64,000 nucleotides of DNA from positions 6,076,001-6,140,000 of the forward strand of contig NZ_JAPEMM010000001.1 in assembly GCF_026342735.1 (NCBI RefSeq), written 5' to 3'. Positions within the stretch are counted from its first letter, which is position 1; the number at the start of each line of letters is the position of its first letter. Positions 37,577 through 45,830 of this stretch are shown piece after piece. Below the pieces are notes generated by a model. It saw only the letters and a list, made by a program, of their open reading frames with translations, did no database searches and was not told the origin of the DNA. A program made the position numbers and the translations under genes. Origin of the DNA: Streptomyces sp. NBC_00193 (GTDB taxonomy: Bacteria; Actinomycetota; Actinomycetes; Streptomycetales; Streptomycetaceae).

Positions 37577-38926
37577 TCACTTGCGCTCGTACGCGGCCAT
37601 CGTGGCCCGTACGTCCGCCGAGAACAGCGCCGGGCCGGCCGCGTCCGAGTGCGCCAGCCCTTCCGGGGTCAGCCGCAGCAGCTCCGCGTCGTCCACGAGC
37701 CAGCCGCGCTCCGCGAAGGCCGCCAGCTCCGCCGGGAAGTCCTCCCACGGACCGCTCCCGAACCGCTCCCGGTACTCGCTCACCGGCATCCCGTGCGCCT
37801 GGAGCAGGGACTGCAGCAGGTGTCGGCGCCGGGCCTCCTCCGCGTCGATCCAGCGGCCGTGCTCGGCCCGCGCGAAGTCCTCCTGCGGGCGGCTCACGTA
37901 GTCGTCGACGATCGTGCGGATCTGCCGCATGTCGACCGCGTAGTCGAAGGAGTAGTGCAGCTCGGCCGTGTAGGAGCGGGCCCCGCAGCCGAGGCCGATC
38001 ATGCCGTCGGTCTGGCAGGCGTAGTCGTCGGCGGCCTCCTGAGGGGCCCCGGTCCGGCGGAACATCCGCATCGACACCTGCTCGTACCCGGCGGCCAGCA
38101 GGTGGTCCCGTCCGGCCCGGTACAGGCGCAGCCGCTGCTCGTCCCACCCGGCGGACGAGGCGTCGGCAGGCCTGCGCCCCAGGCCCGTCAGCGGGCGTAC
38201 GTACAGCGGGTACAGGTACAGCTCCTCCGGCCGCCAGGCGAGCGCCGCGTCCAGGGAGTACCGCCAGCTCTCCTCCGTCTGCCCGTCTATGCCGTAGATC
38301 AGGTCGATGTTGAGCACCGGCAGTGCGGCGTCCCGGATCCTCGACAGGGCCGCCTCCACCTCCGCCCGCTTCTGCGGACGCACGGCGGAACGCGCCTCGT
38401 CGGGCACGAAGCTCTGCACCCCCAGGCTGAGCCGGGTCGTTCCCCGGTCGGCCAGGACGGCGAGCCGGTCCGCCGTCGCCGTGGACGGCGAGGCCTCCAC
38501 CGACAGCGGCACCGCCCGCAGATCGGCGCCCGCGGCCTTCTCCGCGATGTCGCAGAGCCGCTCCAGCTCGGAGGCCGTCAGGAAGGTCGGCGTCCCGCCG
38601 CCGAAGGCGGCCGCCGCGAACCGCACGGGCTCCTCGTCGCCCAGCGCGCCGCGGACCGCCGACGCCTGCCGCTCCAGCGCGTCGAGATAGGCCGTGGTCA
38701 GGCCCTCCGGGGCGCCGATCCGGGTGAAGAGGTTGCAGAATCCGCAGCGCACCTCGCAGAAGGGGACGTGGAGGTAGAGCGAGAGGGCGTTCTTGGGCTG
38801 CTCCGCCCACAGTCCGCGCAGTTCCGGCCGCTCGGGGAGCGGCCGGTAGGCCGTCTTGTGCGGGTAGGCGTACACGTAACTCTCGTACGGGGTGGCGCCG
38901 GTCGTGGGCGTGGTCATGGTGGTCAT
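37577..38926 (-). CDS. STM4012-family radical SAM protein (HemN-like)
   Basis: 449 residues. The iron-sulfur motif is in LYLHVPFCEVRCGFCNLFT, identical in layout to HemN/coproporphyrinogen dehydrogenase, and AFGGGTPTFLTASEL, RLSLGVQSF and NIDLIYGIDGQT are further HemN-like blocks. A HemW-type C-terminal domain follows, with IGLGCGARSY. Relatives include methyltransferases and cyclopropanases as well as heme enzymes; no heme gene is nearby, so a role in the operon's own product is likelier. Its ATG overlaps the STM4013 stop by four bases (ATGA, 38923-38926). Confidence 0.87.
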   Translation of the reverse strand: MTTMTTPTTGATPYESYVYAYPHKTAYRPLPERPELRGLWAEQPKNALSLYLHVPFCEVRCGFCNLFTRIGAPEGLTTAYLDALERQASAVRGALGDEEPVRFAAAAFGGGTPTFLTASELERLCDIAEKAAGADLRAVPLSVEASPSTATADRLAVLADRGTTRLSLGVQSFVPDEARSAVRPQKRAEVEAALSRIRDAALPVLNIDLIYGIDGQTEESWRYSLDAALAWRPEELYLYPLYVRPLTGLGRRPADASSAGWDEQRLRLYRAGRDHLLAAGYEQVSMRMFRRTGAPQEAADDYACQTDGMIGLGCGARSYTAELHYSFDYAVDMRQIRTIVDDYVSRPQEDFARAEHGRWIDAEEARRRHLLQSLLQAHGMPVSEYRERFGSGPWEDFPAELAAFAERGWLVDDAELLRLTPEGLAHSDAAGPALFSADVRATMAAYERK

Positions 38927-39768
38927 CGGGGGCCGGGCTCCTCGTGGTTCAGGTGGAACTGTGCGTACGGGACCGTCCAGACCGCCTCGTGGGCGAGCCG
39001 GTGCCCCGTGTACCCGTCGTCCCCGTACGTGGTCCCGTGGTCGGAGCAGACGATCGCGAAGCAGCGGCGGCGCGACCGCATCGCGTCGAAGAGCCGCCCG
39101 ATGTGCCGGTCGACGTACTCCAGCGCGGCCGCGTGCGTCTCCCACGAGTCCCCGTCCGCCGCGGTCGCCCCGGGGGAGTGGAACCAGTTGGGCTGGTGCA
39201 TGGCCGACACGTTCAGGAAGAGGAACAGCCGCCGGTCGTGCGGCAGTTCGGCGACGACCCGCTCGGCGCGGGCCACCTGCGCCTCGAAGGAGGTCGGCGA
39301 CGCCACCCCGAACTCCGGTTCCCAGTGCGACTCCTGGAACATCCCGGGGAGTACGGAGCCCAGCGCGGCCGCCTTGTTGAAGAAGCCGACGCCCCCCACG
39401 CACACGGTCCGGTAGCCCGCCCCGGCCAGCCCCGACACCAGGTCCGGGGTGTCGAACACCCAGGTGCGCCCGGCGGTGGTCTCACTGCCCGGGAACCGGG
39501 CGGCGAACAGCCGCGGATGCGGGCCCGGCCCGTCGGGGGTGGGCAGGAACCCGGCGAACATGGCCTGGTGGGAGGCGTAGGTGAAACTCCCCGGCGCGTG
39601 CCGCCGCTCCCACACCCCGCCGGGCAGCCGCGCCGCCAGGTTCGGGATCCGTCCCTCGGCGGCCAGCCGCGCGGCCACGTCGTGGCGCAAGGTGTCGAGG
39701 GTGACGAGCAGCAGGTCGTCGCGGCCGACGACCTCGTTCATGTCAGGGGCGGGCGGGGGCGTGTGCAT
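38923..39768 (-). CDS. STM4013/SEN3800-family sulfatase-like hydrolase
   Basis: 281 residues of the alkaline-phosphatase/sulfatase superfamily. LLLVTLDTLRHDVAA holds the first metal-binding Asp, CSDHGTTYGDDG the late Asp-His pair and HRLAHEAVWTVPY the terminal region. The usual C/S-x-P-x-R nucleophile motif of sulfatases is absent; the equivalent region reads GSFTYASHQAMFAGF, so a Thr or Ser may act. It probably hydrolyses a phosphate or sulfate ester or transfers such a group. The ATG at 39768, with AGGA 7 bases upstream, gives a 26-base overlap with STM4014; an ATG at 39741 is the alternative. Confidence 0.85.
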   Translation of the reverse strand: MHTPPPAPDMNEVVGRDDLLLVTLDTLRHDVAARLAAEGRIPNLAARLPGGVWERRHAPGSFTYASHQAMFAGFLPTPDGPGPHPRLFAARFPGSETTAGRTWVFDTPDLVSGLAGAGYRTVCVGGVGFFNKAAALGSVLPGMFQESHWEPEFGVASPTSFEAQVARAERVVAELPHDRRLFLFLNVSAMHQPNWFHSPGATAADGDSWETHAAALEYVDRHIGRLFDAMRSRRRCFAIVCSDHGTTYGDDGYTGHRLAHEAVWTVPYAQFHLNHEEPGPR

Positions 39769-40885
39769 GCTGTTCCTGTCGTACGGCGGCCACTTGGGCC
39801 GCATAGGTGTCCCGGCCCTCGGCGGGCGAGCCGGGCAGTCCCGTCAGCCCGGGCAGCAGGTCACCGAAGGCGTTGACCTCTCCCACGGCGAAGCTGCGCC
39901 AGCCGAGGGCGGGCAGCAGATCCACCCCCACGCAGAGCGTGCGCGGGAAGGCCGCCGCGGCCCGCTCGCAGACGGCGAGCGCGTCCGCCTCCCAGCGGCC
40001 GCCCGCCGCCGTCACCGCGGCGACGGCCGCGTCGAGATCGCCGCGGGCACCGCCGAGGTGCAGGTTCGTGAGCGGACCGGCCGCGGTGCGGACCACGGCG
40101 TGCGTGGCCCGGCGGCCGATGACGACCACCCGCAGATCGGCGGAGCGCCCCTGCTGGGAAGCCTTCGGCAGCCACCGCTCGATGTGCAGGCCGTCGGGGG
40201 CCAGGGCGTCGACGATGGCGCCGATCACCCGCTCGTCCTCGTACCGCCGCAGGCGCAGCGAGTTGTGCAGCGCCCCCGAAGGGGCCCGCTCCACGGAGGT
40301 CGTGGCGCGGATCCTGCCGCCCGAGCCCGTCTCCACCGCGAGCACCCCGGAGGCCGAGGAGCCGTGCGCGAGCTTCACGAACGCCCGGCGGTAGCCGGGG
40401 AGGGCGAGGACCGCCCGGACCTCCTCCCACCCGCGCACCGGGGCGCGGACGGCGTCCGGGCCCGAGGTCGGGGAGGCCGGGACGGGCGTCCCGGCAGCCG
40501 CCAGCACCCCGTGGCAGAGCCGCTTGTCGAACAGCACCGCGAGCTCGTCCGGATCGCCCGTCAGCGTGCCGCCGGCCGACCGCACCTCCTGCGCCACCCG
40601 GTGCACGGCCTCGGTGAACCGGCGGTACCAGCGTCCCGTGCCCTCGACGCGGGAGGCATCGGCGGCCCCGCGCAGCAGCCGCTCCACCTCCGGGTCCTCG
40701 CCGGGAGAGTCGATCCGTACGCACTCGCCCGCCCGGAAGACGGCCCGGCCGGTCAGCACGTCCCGCCACGGAACCACCCGCGGCGCGGGCAGTCCGGCGG
40801 TGCGCACGGCGTCCTGGAACAGGGCGACCCGGCGGTTGCCCGGATTGCCGACGACGGCGAAGGCCGCGGGAGCCGTACGCGTCAC
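39743..40885 (-). CDS. STM4014-family ATP-grasp-like protein
   Basis: 380 residues. The layout is that of RimK-type ATP-grasp ligases: an N-terminal Rossmann-like part (FAVVGNPGNRRVALFQDAV), a middle with LFDKRLCHGVLAAAGTPVPAS, the ATP-binding KLAHGSSASGV (the conserved Lys and Gly/Ser loop), RVVVIGRRATHAVVR, and a C-terminal VGVDLLPALGWRSFAVGEVNAFGDLLPGL (in parts) with the metal-binding Glu-Val-Asn. Such enzymes join a carboxylate to an amine or thiol using ATP, which in this operon suggests peptide or amide bond formation. GTG start overlaps the STM4015 stop (40882-40885). Confidence 0.85.
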   Translation of the reverse strand: MTRTAPAAFAVVGNPGNRRVALFQDAVRTAGLPAPRVVPWRDVLTGRAVFRAGECVRIDSPGEDPEVERLLRGAADASRVEGTGRWYRRFTEAVHRVAQEVRSAGGTLTGDPDELAVLFDKRLCHGVLAAAGTPVPASPTSGPDAVRAPVRGWEEVRAVLALPGYRRAFVKLAHGSSASGVLAVETGSGGRIRATTSVERAPSGALHNSLRLRRYEDERVIGAIVDALAPDGLHIERWLPKASQQGRSADLRVVVIGRRATHAVVRTAAGPLTNLHLGGARGDLDAAVAAVTAAGGRWEADALAVCERAAAAFPRTLCVGVDLLPALGWRSFAVGEVNAFGDLLPGLTGLPGSPAEGRDTYAAQVAAVRQEQHAHAPARP

Positions 40886-41832
40886 TCCGCGACCGCGACG
40901 TAGCGGTACGCGGTGTCGTCATCGACGTCCGCGGTCTGGGGGTCGCCCAGATCCACCTCCACGCCGTGGGGGGCGAGCGCCGCGCTCACCCGCTCCCGGA
41001 GCGGTGCGCCGACGTAGTGGTGGTGCAGGTCCAGCTTGGTGAGATGGGTCAGGGAGCGCCCCGCCAGCAGAGCCTCCACGCCCTCGTCGGTCAGGACGCC
41101 CATGGAGAGGTCGAGCACCTCCAGCCGCTCCACCACCGGGGCGTTGGCGAGCGCCGCCGCGACGGCGTCCTGGATCTCGCTGTTGCGCAGCGCGAGCCGG
41201 CGCAGGGCGGGCAGCCGCTCGCCGCTCAGGAACGGCCCCAGGTCGCCGACTTCGGCGTCCCCGCCGTACTGGGGGGTGCCCAGCCACAGGTCGAGCTCGG
41301 TGAGGGCCGGGAACGTGCTCCCCGCGACCCCGGCCACCACGTCCTTCGGGAGACCGCCGGCCTCCAGGCGCAGCACGCGCAGCGCCGCGTGCTCCACGGG
41401 CGGGAAGAGCAGTCCCTCGCCGCCGCGCACGCCGAACTCCTCCAGCGCGGGATACGCCGGCAGCAGCGGACCCACGTCCGACTGCTGGATCCAGGAGATC
41501 GCGCACTCCTCGAAGGTGATGTCGCCGACGAACAGCGCCCGCAGCGCGGGGAACTTCGGAGCGGCTTCGACCAGCGCCTCGACGATCCCGGCGCTGGAGG
41601 CCTCGTACGCATCGGACCAGCCGCCCACGATCAGGGACCGCACCCGCCGGGTGTCCACGGAATCGGTGAACCGGGCGAAGGCCTGCTGCCATTCCTCGTC
41701 GGCGTCGTAGGTGTCCACCGAGACCCGCCAGGCCACGGAACCGGCCTCCGGCAGCTCGCGGGTGTCCTTCGGCCCCGGAAAGTCGAAGGCCGTCAGGCCG
41801 CCCAGCTCGCTCAGGTGATCCCCGATGGTCAT
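40882..41832 (-). CDS. STM4015-family leucine-rich-repeat-like protein
   Basis: 316 residues. After an N-terminal region (WRVSVDTYDADEEWQQAFARF) come irregular leucine-rich units: FPALRALFVGDITFE, LPAYPALEEFGVRGG, HAALRVLRLEAGGL, FPALTELDLWLG, LPALRRLALRNSEI, VERLEVLDLSMG and LTHLTKLDLHHHYV. These form a curved binding surface, so the protein is likely a recognition scaffold for a partner or substrate in the pathway. No catalytic motif is visible. AGGAG lies 9 bases before the ATG. It is the first clearly real gene of the five-gene operon; its start overlaps the end of a doubtful 73-codon frame. Confidence 0.85.
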   Translation of the reverse strand: MTIGDHLSELGGLTAFDFPGPKDTRELPEAGSVAWRVSVDTYDADEEWQQAFARFTDSVDTRRVRSLIVGGWSDAYEASSAGIVEALVEAAPKFPALRALFVGDITFEECAISWIQQSDVGPLLPAYPALEEFGVRGGEGLLFPPVEHAALRVLRLEAGGLPKDVVAGVAGSTFPALTELDLWLGTPQYGGDAEVGDLGPFLSGERLPALRRLALRNSEIQDAVAAALANAPVVERLEVLDLSMGVLTDEGVEALLAGRSLTHLTKLDLHHHYVGAPLRERVSAALAPHGVEVDLGDPQTADVDDDTAYRYVAVAE

Positions 41833-42050
41833 GTGCGCTGCTCCTGACGGTGTGGGCGGGTGGTGGGCCGGCCGTGCGTGTCGTCCGACAACAGTTCTAC
41901 CAAGCCCCACCGACAGCACTCGCCGACGGCACTCGCGCCCCCGAGGCGCCGGGGTGGTGGACGGCGAGACCGCGCACGTAGTCGCCCTTCCTTGACCCGG
42001 GCGTAGCCGAGCATCCGCTCCGCCGGGGTGCGGAGTCTTCGAGGGGTCAT
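41829..42050 (-). other. Doubtful 73-codon frame ahead of the STM4015 operon
   Basis: An ATG frame runs from 42050 and stops at 41829-41831, giving an ATGA overlap with the STM4015 start like the other junctions. The first 20 codons have normal Streptomyces bias (TPAERMLGYARVKEG); after that the bias moves to another frame, where removal of one base near 41984-41988 would give KEGDYVRGLAVHHPGASGA. It may be a frameshifted remnant of an unrecognised gene, a translated upstream frame, or chance. The rest of 41833-42077 presumably holds the operon promoter. Confidence 0.3.
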
Positions 42051-42077
42051 GCCCCTGATGCTGCCACGGGGCGGTGA

Positions 42078-42111
42078 AGCCGGAGGGGGAGGGCGTCCTG
42101 CCCCTCCGGCT
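42078..42111 (-). terminator. Terminator of the dha operon
   Basis: Perfect 11-base arms (42078-42088 and 42101-42111) around a 12-base loop, 15 bases after the dhaL-dhaM stop on the minus strand. It separates the dha operon from the STM4015-4011 operon. Confidence 0.75.
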
Positions 42112-42125
42112 CGCCCGGCTTCCGG

Positions 42126-43316
42126 TCAGCGCTTGCGGTAACCGCGCGCGTCCTCGGCGGCGGCCAGGACGGCGTCGAGGTCTCCGCCGATCGCCGAGGT
42201 CAGGGCGATGGCCACGGCGCCCTCCAGGAACGGCGCGTCCACGATCCGCGCGCCTTCCGGCAGCTGCGAAGGCTCCTCGCCGAGCAGGGACTTCACCGTC
42301 AGCACCGCGCTGCCCATGTCGCACAGCACGGCCACGCCCTGCCCCTCGTCCACGGACCGGGCGGCGGCCGTGATCAGCTCCGCGCTGGTGCCGATCCCGC
42401 CGTCGGGGGTGCCGCCCGCGACCGCCAGCGGAGGCGGCTCCACGGAGCCGAGGAGCGCGCCCGCCAGCGCGGCCACGGACTCCGCCACCGCCTTGCTGTG
42501 CGAGACGAGCACCACGCCGACGCGGCCGGTACGGGCCTTCGACGCCGGCTCCTGCTCCTGCGTCGGCTCCTCGGCGGCGGCCGGTACCTCGGCGGCGAGT
42601 TCCGCTTCCGGTGCGTCCACCGCGGTGCGCAGTGCCTCCATGAACAGGGCCACGGAGTTGGCCCCCGCGTCCTGGTGGCCGATGCTGCGCTCGCCGAGGT
42701 AACTGGCCCGGCCCTTGCGGGCTTCGAGGGGCTCGGTGGCGTCGGCGCCCGCGCGGGCCGCCCGTACGGCTTCGTCCAGGGCCTCGCGCAGCGGCCGGTC
42801 CGCCGCGGCGGCTTCGGCCAGCGCCGTCACCGCGGGAGCCAGGGCGTCCACCAGGGTGGCGTCACCGAGTTCGGCGCCGCCCAGCTTCTGCACCGACGCG
42901 AGCCCGGCTCCGAGCGCGGCGCCCAGCTCCGCCACGGTCGGTGCCCCGGTGTCGCCGAGCACCTTGCCCGTGCGGCGCAGCGCGGTGCCGAACAGCGGGC
43001 CGGAGGCGCCGCCCACGGTGTTCGTCAGCGTGGTGCCGGCCAGCGTCAGCAGCGCCCCCGGAGTGGTGGGCCGCTGCTCGGCCACGGCCGCGCCGACCGC
43101 GCCGAAGCCCCGTACGAGATTGGCCCCGTGGTCCCCGTCACCGATGACCGCGTCCAGCTCGGTGAGGCGCGCGCTGTCCCGCCGTACGAGCCGGTTGGTC
43201 TCGGCGACCCAGCGGCGGAAGTAGGCGGTGTCCAGTGAGGTCTCCGGCGCGGGGGCCTCGGCGGGCGGGGTCGTGGAGGGCGCGGAGGTCGTCGGGCTGG
43301 CGGGCGTGGCGGTCAT
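42126..43316 (-). CDS. dhaLM: Dihydroxyacetone kinase DhaL-DhaM fusion
   Basis: 396 residues. DhaL (about 28-235) binds Mg-ADP through VIGDGDHGANLVRGF and the loop around TNTVGGASGPLFG. A Glu/Pro-rich linker leads to the DhaM phosphotransferase domain (about 265-390): VGVVLVSHSKAVAES holds the phosphorylated His, and GTSAELI and CDMGSAVLT are further DhaM blocks. It passes phosphate from the PTS protein HPr to ADP bound on DhaL, which then phosphorylates dihydroxyacetone on DhaK. In E. coli the domains are separate. GGAG lies 9 bases before the ATG, and the gene follows dhaK by 45 bases. Confidence 0.92.
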   Translation of the reverse strand: MTATPASPTTSAPSTTPPAEAPAPETSLDTAYFRRWVAETNRLVRRDSARLTELDAVIGDGDHGANLVRGFGAVGAAVAEQRPTTPGALLTLAGTTLTNTVGGASGPLFGTALRRTGKVLGDTGAPTVAELGAALGAGLASVQKLGGAELGDATLVDALAPAVTALAEAAAADRPLREALDEAVRAARAGADATEPLEARKGRASYLGERSIGHQDAGANSVALFMEALRTAVDAPEAELAAEVPAAAEEPTQEQEPASKARTGRVGVVLVSHSKAVAESVAALAGALLGSVEPPPLAVAGGTPDGGIGTSAELITAAARSVDEGQGVAVLCDMGSAVLTVKSLLGEEPSQLPEGARIVDAPFLEGAVAIALTSAIGGDLDAVLAAAEDARGYRKR

Positions 43317-43361
43317 GGAGAAGGGCTCCTGGAGAGTGTCGGGAGGGAAGGACGGGCGGGG

Positions 43362-44369
43362 TCAGCAGCCCCAGCGCAGGGACGGGGTGTCCACCGGCGC
43401 GTCCCACAGGCGCAGCAGCTCCTCGTCCGCGCGGCACAGGGTGAGGGTGCAGCCGGCCATGTCCAGGCTGGTGACGTAGTTGCCGACCAGGGACCGGGCC
43501 ACGGTGATCCCGCGCTCGCCGAGCACCCGCTCGACCTCCGCGCGCATGATGTACAGCTCCACGGGCGGGGTGCCGCCCAGGCCGTTGACGAGGAGGACGA
43601 CGGGGGCGCCGGCCGCCTCCGGGAGGTCGGCGAGGATGGCGTCGAGCATCGCCTCCGCGGTCTCGGCGGCCGTCATGAGCGTGCGGCGTTCGCGGCCGGG
43701 CTCGCCGTGGATGCCGATGCCCAGCTCGATCTCGTCCTCGCCGAGCGTGAAGTTGGGGCTGCCCTTGGCGGGGGTGGTGCAGGAGCTCAGGGCGACGCCG
43801 TAACTGCGCGCGTTCGCATTGACCTTGCGGGCCACCGCGGCCACCTCGGCGAGCGGAGCGCCCTCCTCGGCGAGCGCGCCCGCGATCTTCTCCACGAACA
43901 GGGTGGCGCCGGTACCGCGCCGGCCGGGCCCGTGCTCCGTCCGGGCGACGGCCACGTCGTCGTCCACGACGACCTGCTCGACCTTGACGCCCTCGTCCTC
44001 GCAGTCCTCCGCCGCCATCGTGAAGTTGAGGATGTCGCCCGTGTAGTTCTTCACGATGTGCAGGACGCCCGCACCCGCGTCGACCGCGCAGGTCGCGGCC
44101 GCGATGTTGTCCGGCACCGGGGAGGTGAACACCGGGCCGGCCACGGCCGCCGCCAGCATGCCGCGCCCGACGAACCCGGCGTGCAGCGGTTCGTGCCCGC
44201 TGCCGCCGCCCGACAGCACCGCGACCTTCCCGGCCGGGTCCCCTGCTGCTCCGGCGGCCCGCGTGACGATGCCCTTCTCCGCCTCGACGCGGAGCCCCGG
44301 GTGAGCGGCGGCCATTCCGCGCAGTGCGTCGGAGACGACACTTTCGGGGGAATTGATGAGCTTCTTCAC
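43362..44369 (-). CDS. dhaK: Dihydroxyacetone kinase substrate-binding subunit DhaK
   Basis: 335 residues, normal length. GGGSGHEPLHAGFVGRGML is the substrate-pocket signature, KNYTGDILNF and DDDVAV follow, and GIHGEPG contains the His that forms a covalent hemiaminal with dihydroxyacetone. It catalyses Dha phosphorylation with the DhaL-DhaM protein encoded next. GTG start at 44369 has AAAGAGG 5-6 bases upstream. Divergent from glycerol dehydrogenase, which makes dihydroxyacetone from glycerol, so the two transcripts form one pathway. Confidence 0.94.
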   Translation of the reverse strand: MKKLINSPESVVSDALRGMAAAHPGLRVEAEKGIVTRAAGAAGDPAGKVAVLSGGGSGHEPLHAGFVGRGMLAAAVAGPVFTSPVPDNIAAATCAVDAGAGVLHIVKNYTGDILNFTMAAEDCEDEGVKVEQVVVDDDVAVARTEHGPGRRGTGATLFVEKIAGALAEEGAPLAEVAAVARKVNANARSYGVALSSCTTPAKGSPNFTLGEDEIELGIGIHGEPGRERRTLMTAAETAEAMLDAILADLPEAAGAPVVLLVNGLGGTPPVELYIMRAEVERVLGERGITVARSLVGNYVTSLDMAGCTLTLCRADEELLRLWDAPVDTPSLRWGC

Positions 44370-44670
44370 GGGGGCCTCTTTCCTTGAAAGGGGAACGCGG
44401 AACGGGTAACTCGTCGCGCCGGTCCGCAGCGGAAAGGGGAATCGTGCGACGGTATCAAGTCGGCACCGTCGCCGATCCGCCGCCGCTTCCGGGGCACTTG
44501 GCTGGAACTTTACCCTGGCGAACCTGCGGAACAGTTCGGGTCCTTGGTCCCGGATCCGGGCGCGGAAAGGCCCTTCCGCAAGGGGGGCCGTGCATATCTC
44601 GGGTGCGGCCGAAATTCGTGATAGGGATGAATGAGCAAGCGGAAATGAATTCGCAATGAGGAGGATTCAC
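44370..44670. promoter_or_regulatory. Divergent dhaK-gldA control region
   Basis: The 301-base gap holds no gene. An inverted repeat GCGACGGT...ACCGTCGC (44446-44453 and 44465-44472, 11-base loop) stands nearer dhaK, and a GCGGAA...TTCCGC hairpin lies at about 44566-44583. An AT-richer stretch just upstream of gldA (CGAAATTCGTGATAGGGATGAATG in parts) probably carries its promoter. No known regulator gene adjoins. Confidence 0.4.
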
Positions 44671-45783
44671 GTGAAGACCGTCGGTACGCGCATGATGATC
44701 AGCCCGCCGAAGTACGTGCAGGGCGCCGGGGCGATGAACGACCTGGGCGAGCACACGGCCCGCCTCGGGACGAACGCCGTGGTCCTCGCGGACAAGGGCG
44801 TCTGGGGCTTCGTGGACGCGGCCGTCACCGCTTCCCTCTCCGGAGCCGGGGTCAAGCTGACCAAGGAGGTCTTCGGCGGGCTCTGCACCCAGAAGGAGAT
44901 CGACCGGGTCGCCGCGGCCGCGAAGGCCGCCGGCGCGGACGTCGTCATCGGCATCGGCGGCGGCACCGCCATCGACACGGCGAAGGCCGTGGGCCACGCG
45001 CTCGGAGACATCGCCGTCGTGTCCGCGCCCACGGTGGCCTCCACCGACGCGCCGACCAGCGCGCTCGCCGTGATCTACACCGAGTCGGGCGCCTTCGAGC
45101 GCTACTCCTTCTTCCAGCGCAACCCCAACCTGGTGCTCGTCGACACCGCGCTCGTCGCGGGTGCACCGAGCCGTTTCATCGTCTCCGGCATGGGCGACGC
45201 GCTCGCCACCTGGTACGAGGCCCGGGTCTGCGTGGCCGCCAACCGGGTCGCCATGGCCGGCGGTCTCGCCACCGAGGCCTCCCTCGCGCTGGCCCGGCTG
45301 TGCTGGGAGACCTTGATGGAGTACGGCCCCCAGGCCCGGCTGGCCGCCGAGGCGCACGTGGTCACCCCGGCGCTGGAGAAGGTCACGGAGGCCAACACCC
45401 TCCTCTCCGGCCTCGGTTTCGAGTCCTGCGGCCTCGCCGCCGCGCACGGCATCCACAACGGGCTGACCGTCTCGCACAAGGTGCACGGCATGATGCACGG
45501 CGAGAAGGTCAACATCGGCACCCTCGCCCAGCTGGTCCTGGAAGGCGCCCCGACCGACGAGCTGGACACCTACCTGCGCTTCAGCCGCGCCGTCGGCCTG
45601 CCCACCACCCTCGCCGAGATCGGCCTCGGCGACCCGGACCGCGAGGAGCTCCTCGCCATCGGGCGCGCGGCCACCGCGGAGGGCGAGACCACGCACAACA
45701 TGCCGTTCCCGGTGACCCCGGATATGGTCGCCGACGCCCTGATCGCGGGCGACTCCTACGCCCGCGCCTACGCCAAGAGGTAA
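44671..45783 (+). CDS. gldA: Glycerol dehydrogenase (iron-containing alcohol dehydrogenase family)
   Basis: 370 residues, the usual GldA length. The NAD-binding part contains VVIGIGGGTAIDTAKAVGH and APTVASTDAPTSALAVIY; the metal ligands are Asp in SGMGDALATWYEA, His in AAAHGIHNGL and His in SHKVHGMMHGEKVNIG. It oxidises glycerol to dihydroxyacetone with NAD+. The GTG at 44671 was chosen because AGGAGG lies 6 bases upstream; the ATG at 44656 overlaps that site. It converges with the SpoIIE-type gene over a hairpin. Confidence 0.92.
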   Translation: MKTVGTRMMISPPKYVQGAGAMNDLGEHTARLGTNAVVLADKGVWGFVDAAVTASLSGAGVKLTKEVFGGLCTQKEIDRVAAAAKAAGADVVIGIGGGTAIDTAKAVGHALGDIAVVSAPTVASTDAPTSALAVIYTESGAFERYSFFQRNPNLVLVDTALVAGAPSRFIVSGMGDALATWYEARVCVAANRVAMAGGLATEASLALARLCWETLMEYGPQARLAAEAHVVTPALEKVTEANTLLSGLGFESCGLAAAHGIHNGLTVSHKVHGMMHGEKVNIGTLAQLVLEGAPTDELDTYLRFSRAVGLPTTLAEIGLGDPDREELLAIGRAATAEGETTHNMPFPVTPDMVADALIAGDSYARAYAKR

Positions 45784-45798
45784 CGGCGCAGGAGGGCG

Positions 45799-45830
45799 GG
45801 GCGCGGGCGGCGCAAGGCAGGCCCGCGCCC
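45799..45830. terminator. Convergent hairpin after gldA
   Basis: Perfect 10-base arms (45799-45808 and 45821-45830) with a 12-base loop, between the ends of gldA and the SpoIIE-domain gene. It can serve both. Confidence 0.65.

Noticed and set aside
36651..38926. The HemN-like gene as a heme-biosynthesis enzyme
   Set aside because: No other heme gene is nearby and the STM4012 assignment with its four operon partners fits better.
44370..44670. Riboswitch upstream of dhaK or gldA
   Set aside because: Only simple inverted repeats are present; no known riboswitch core was recognised.
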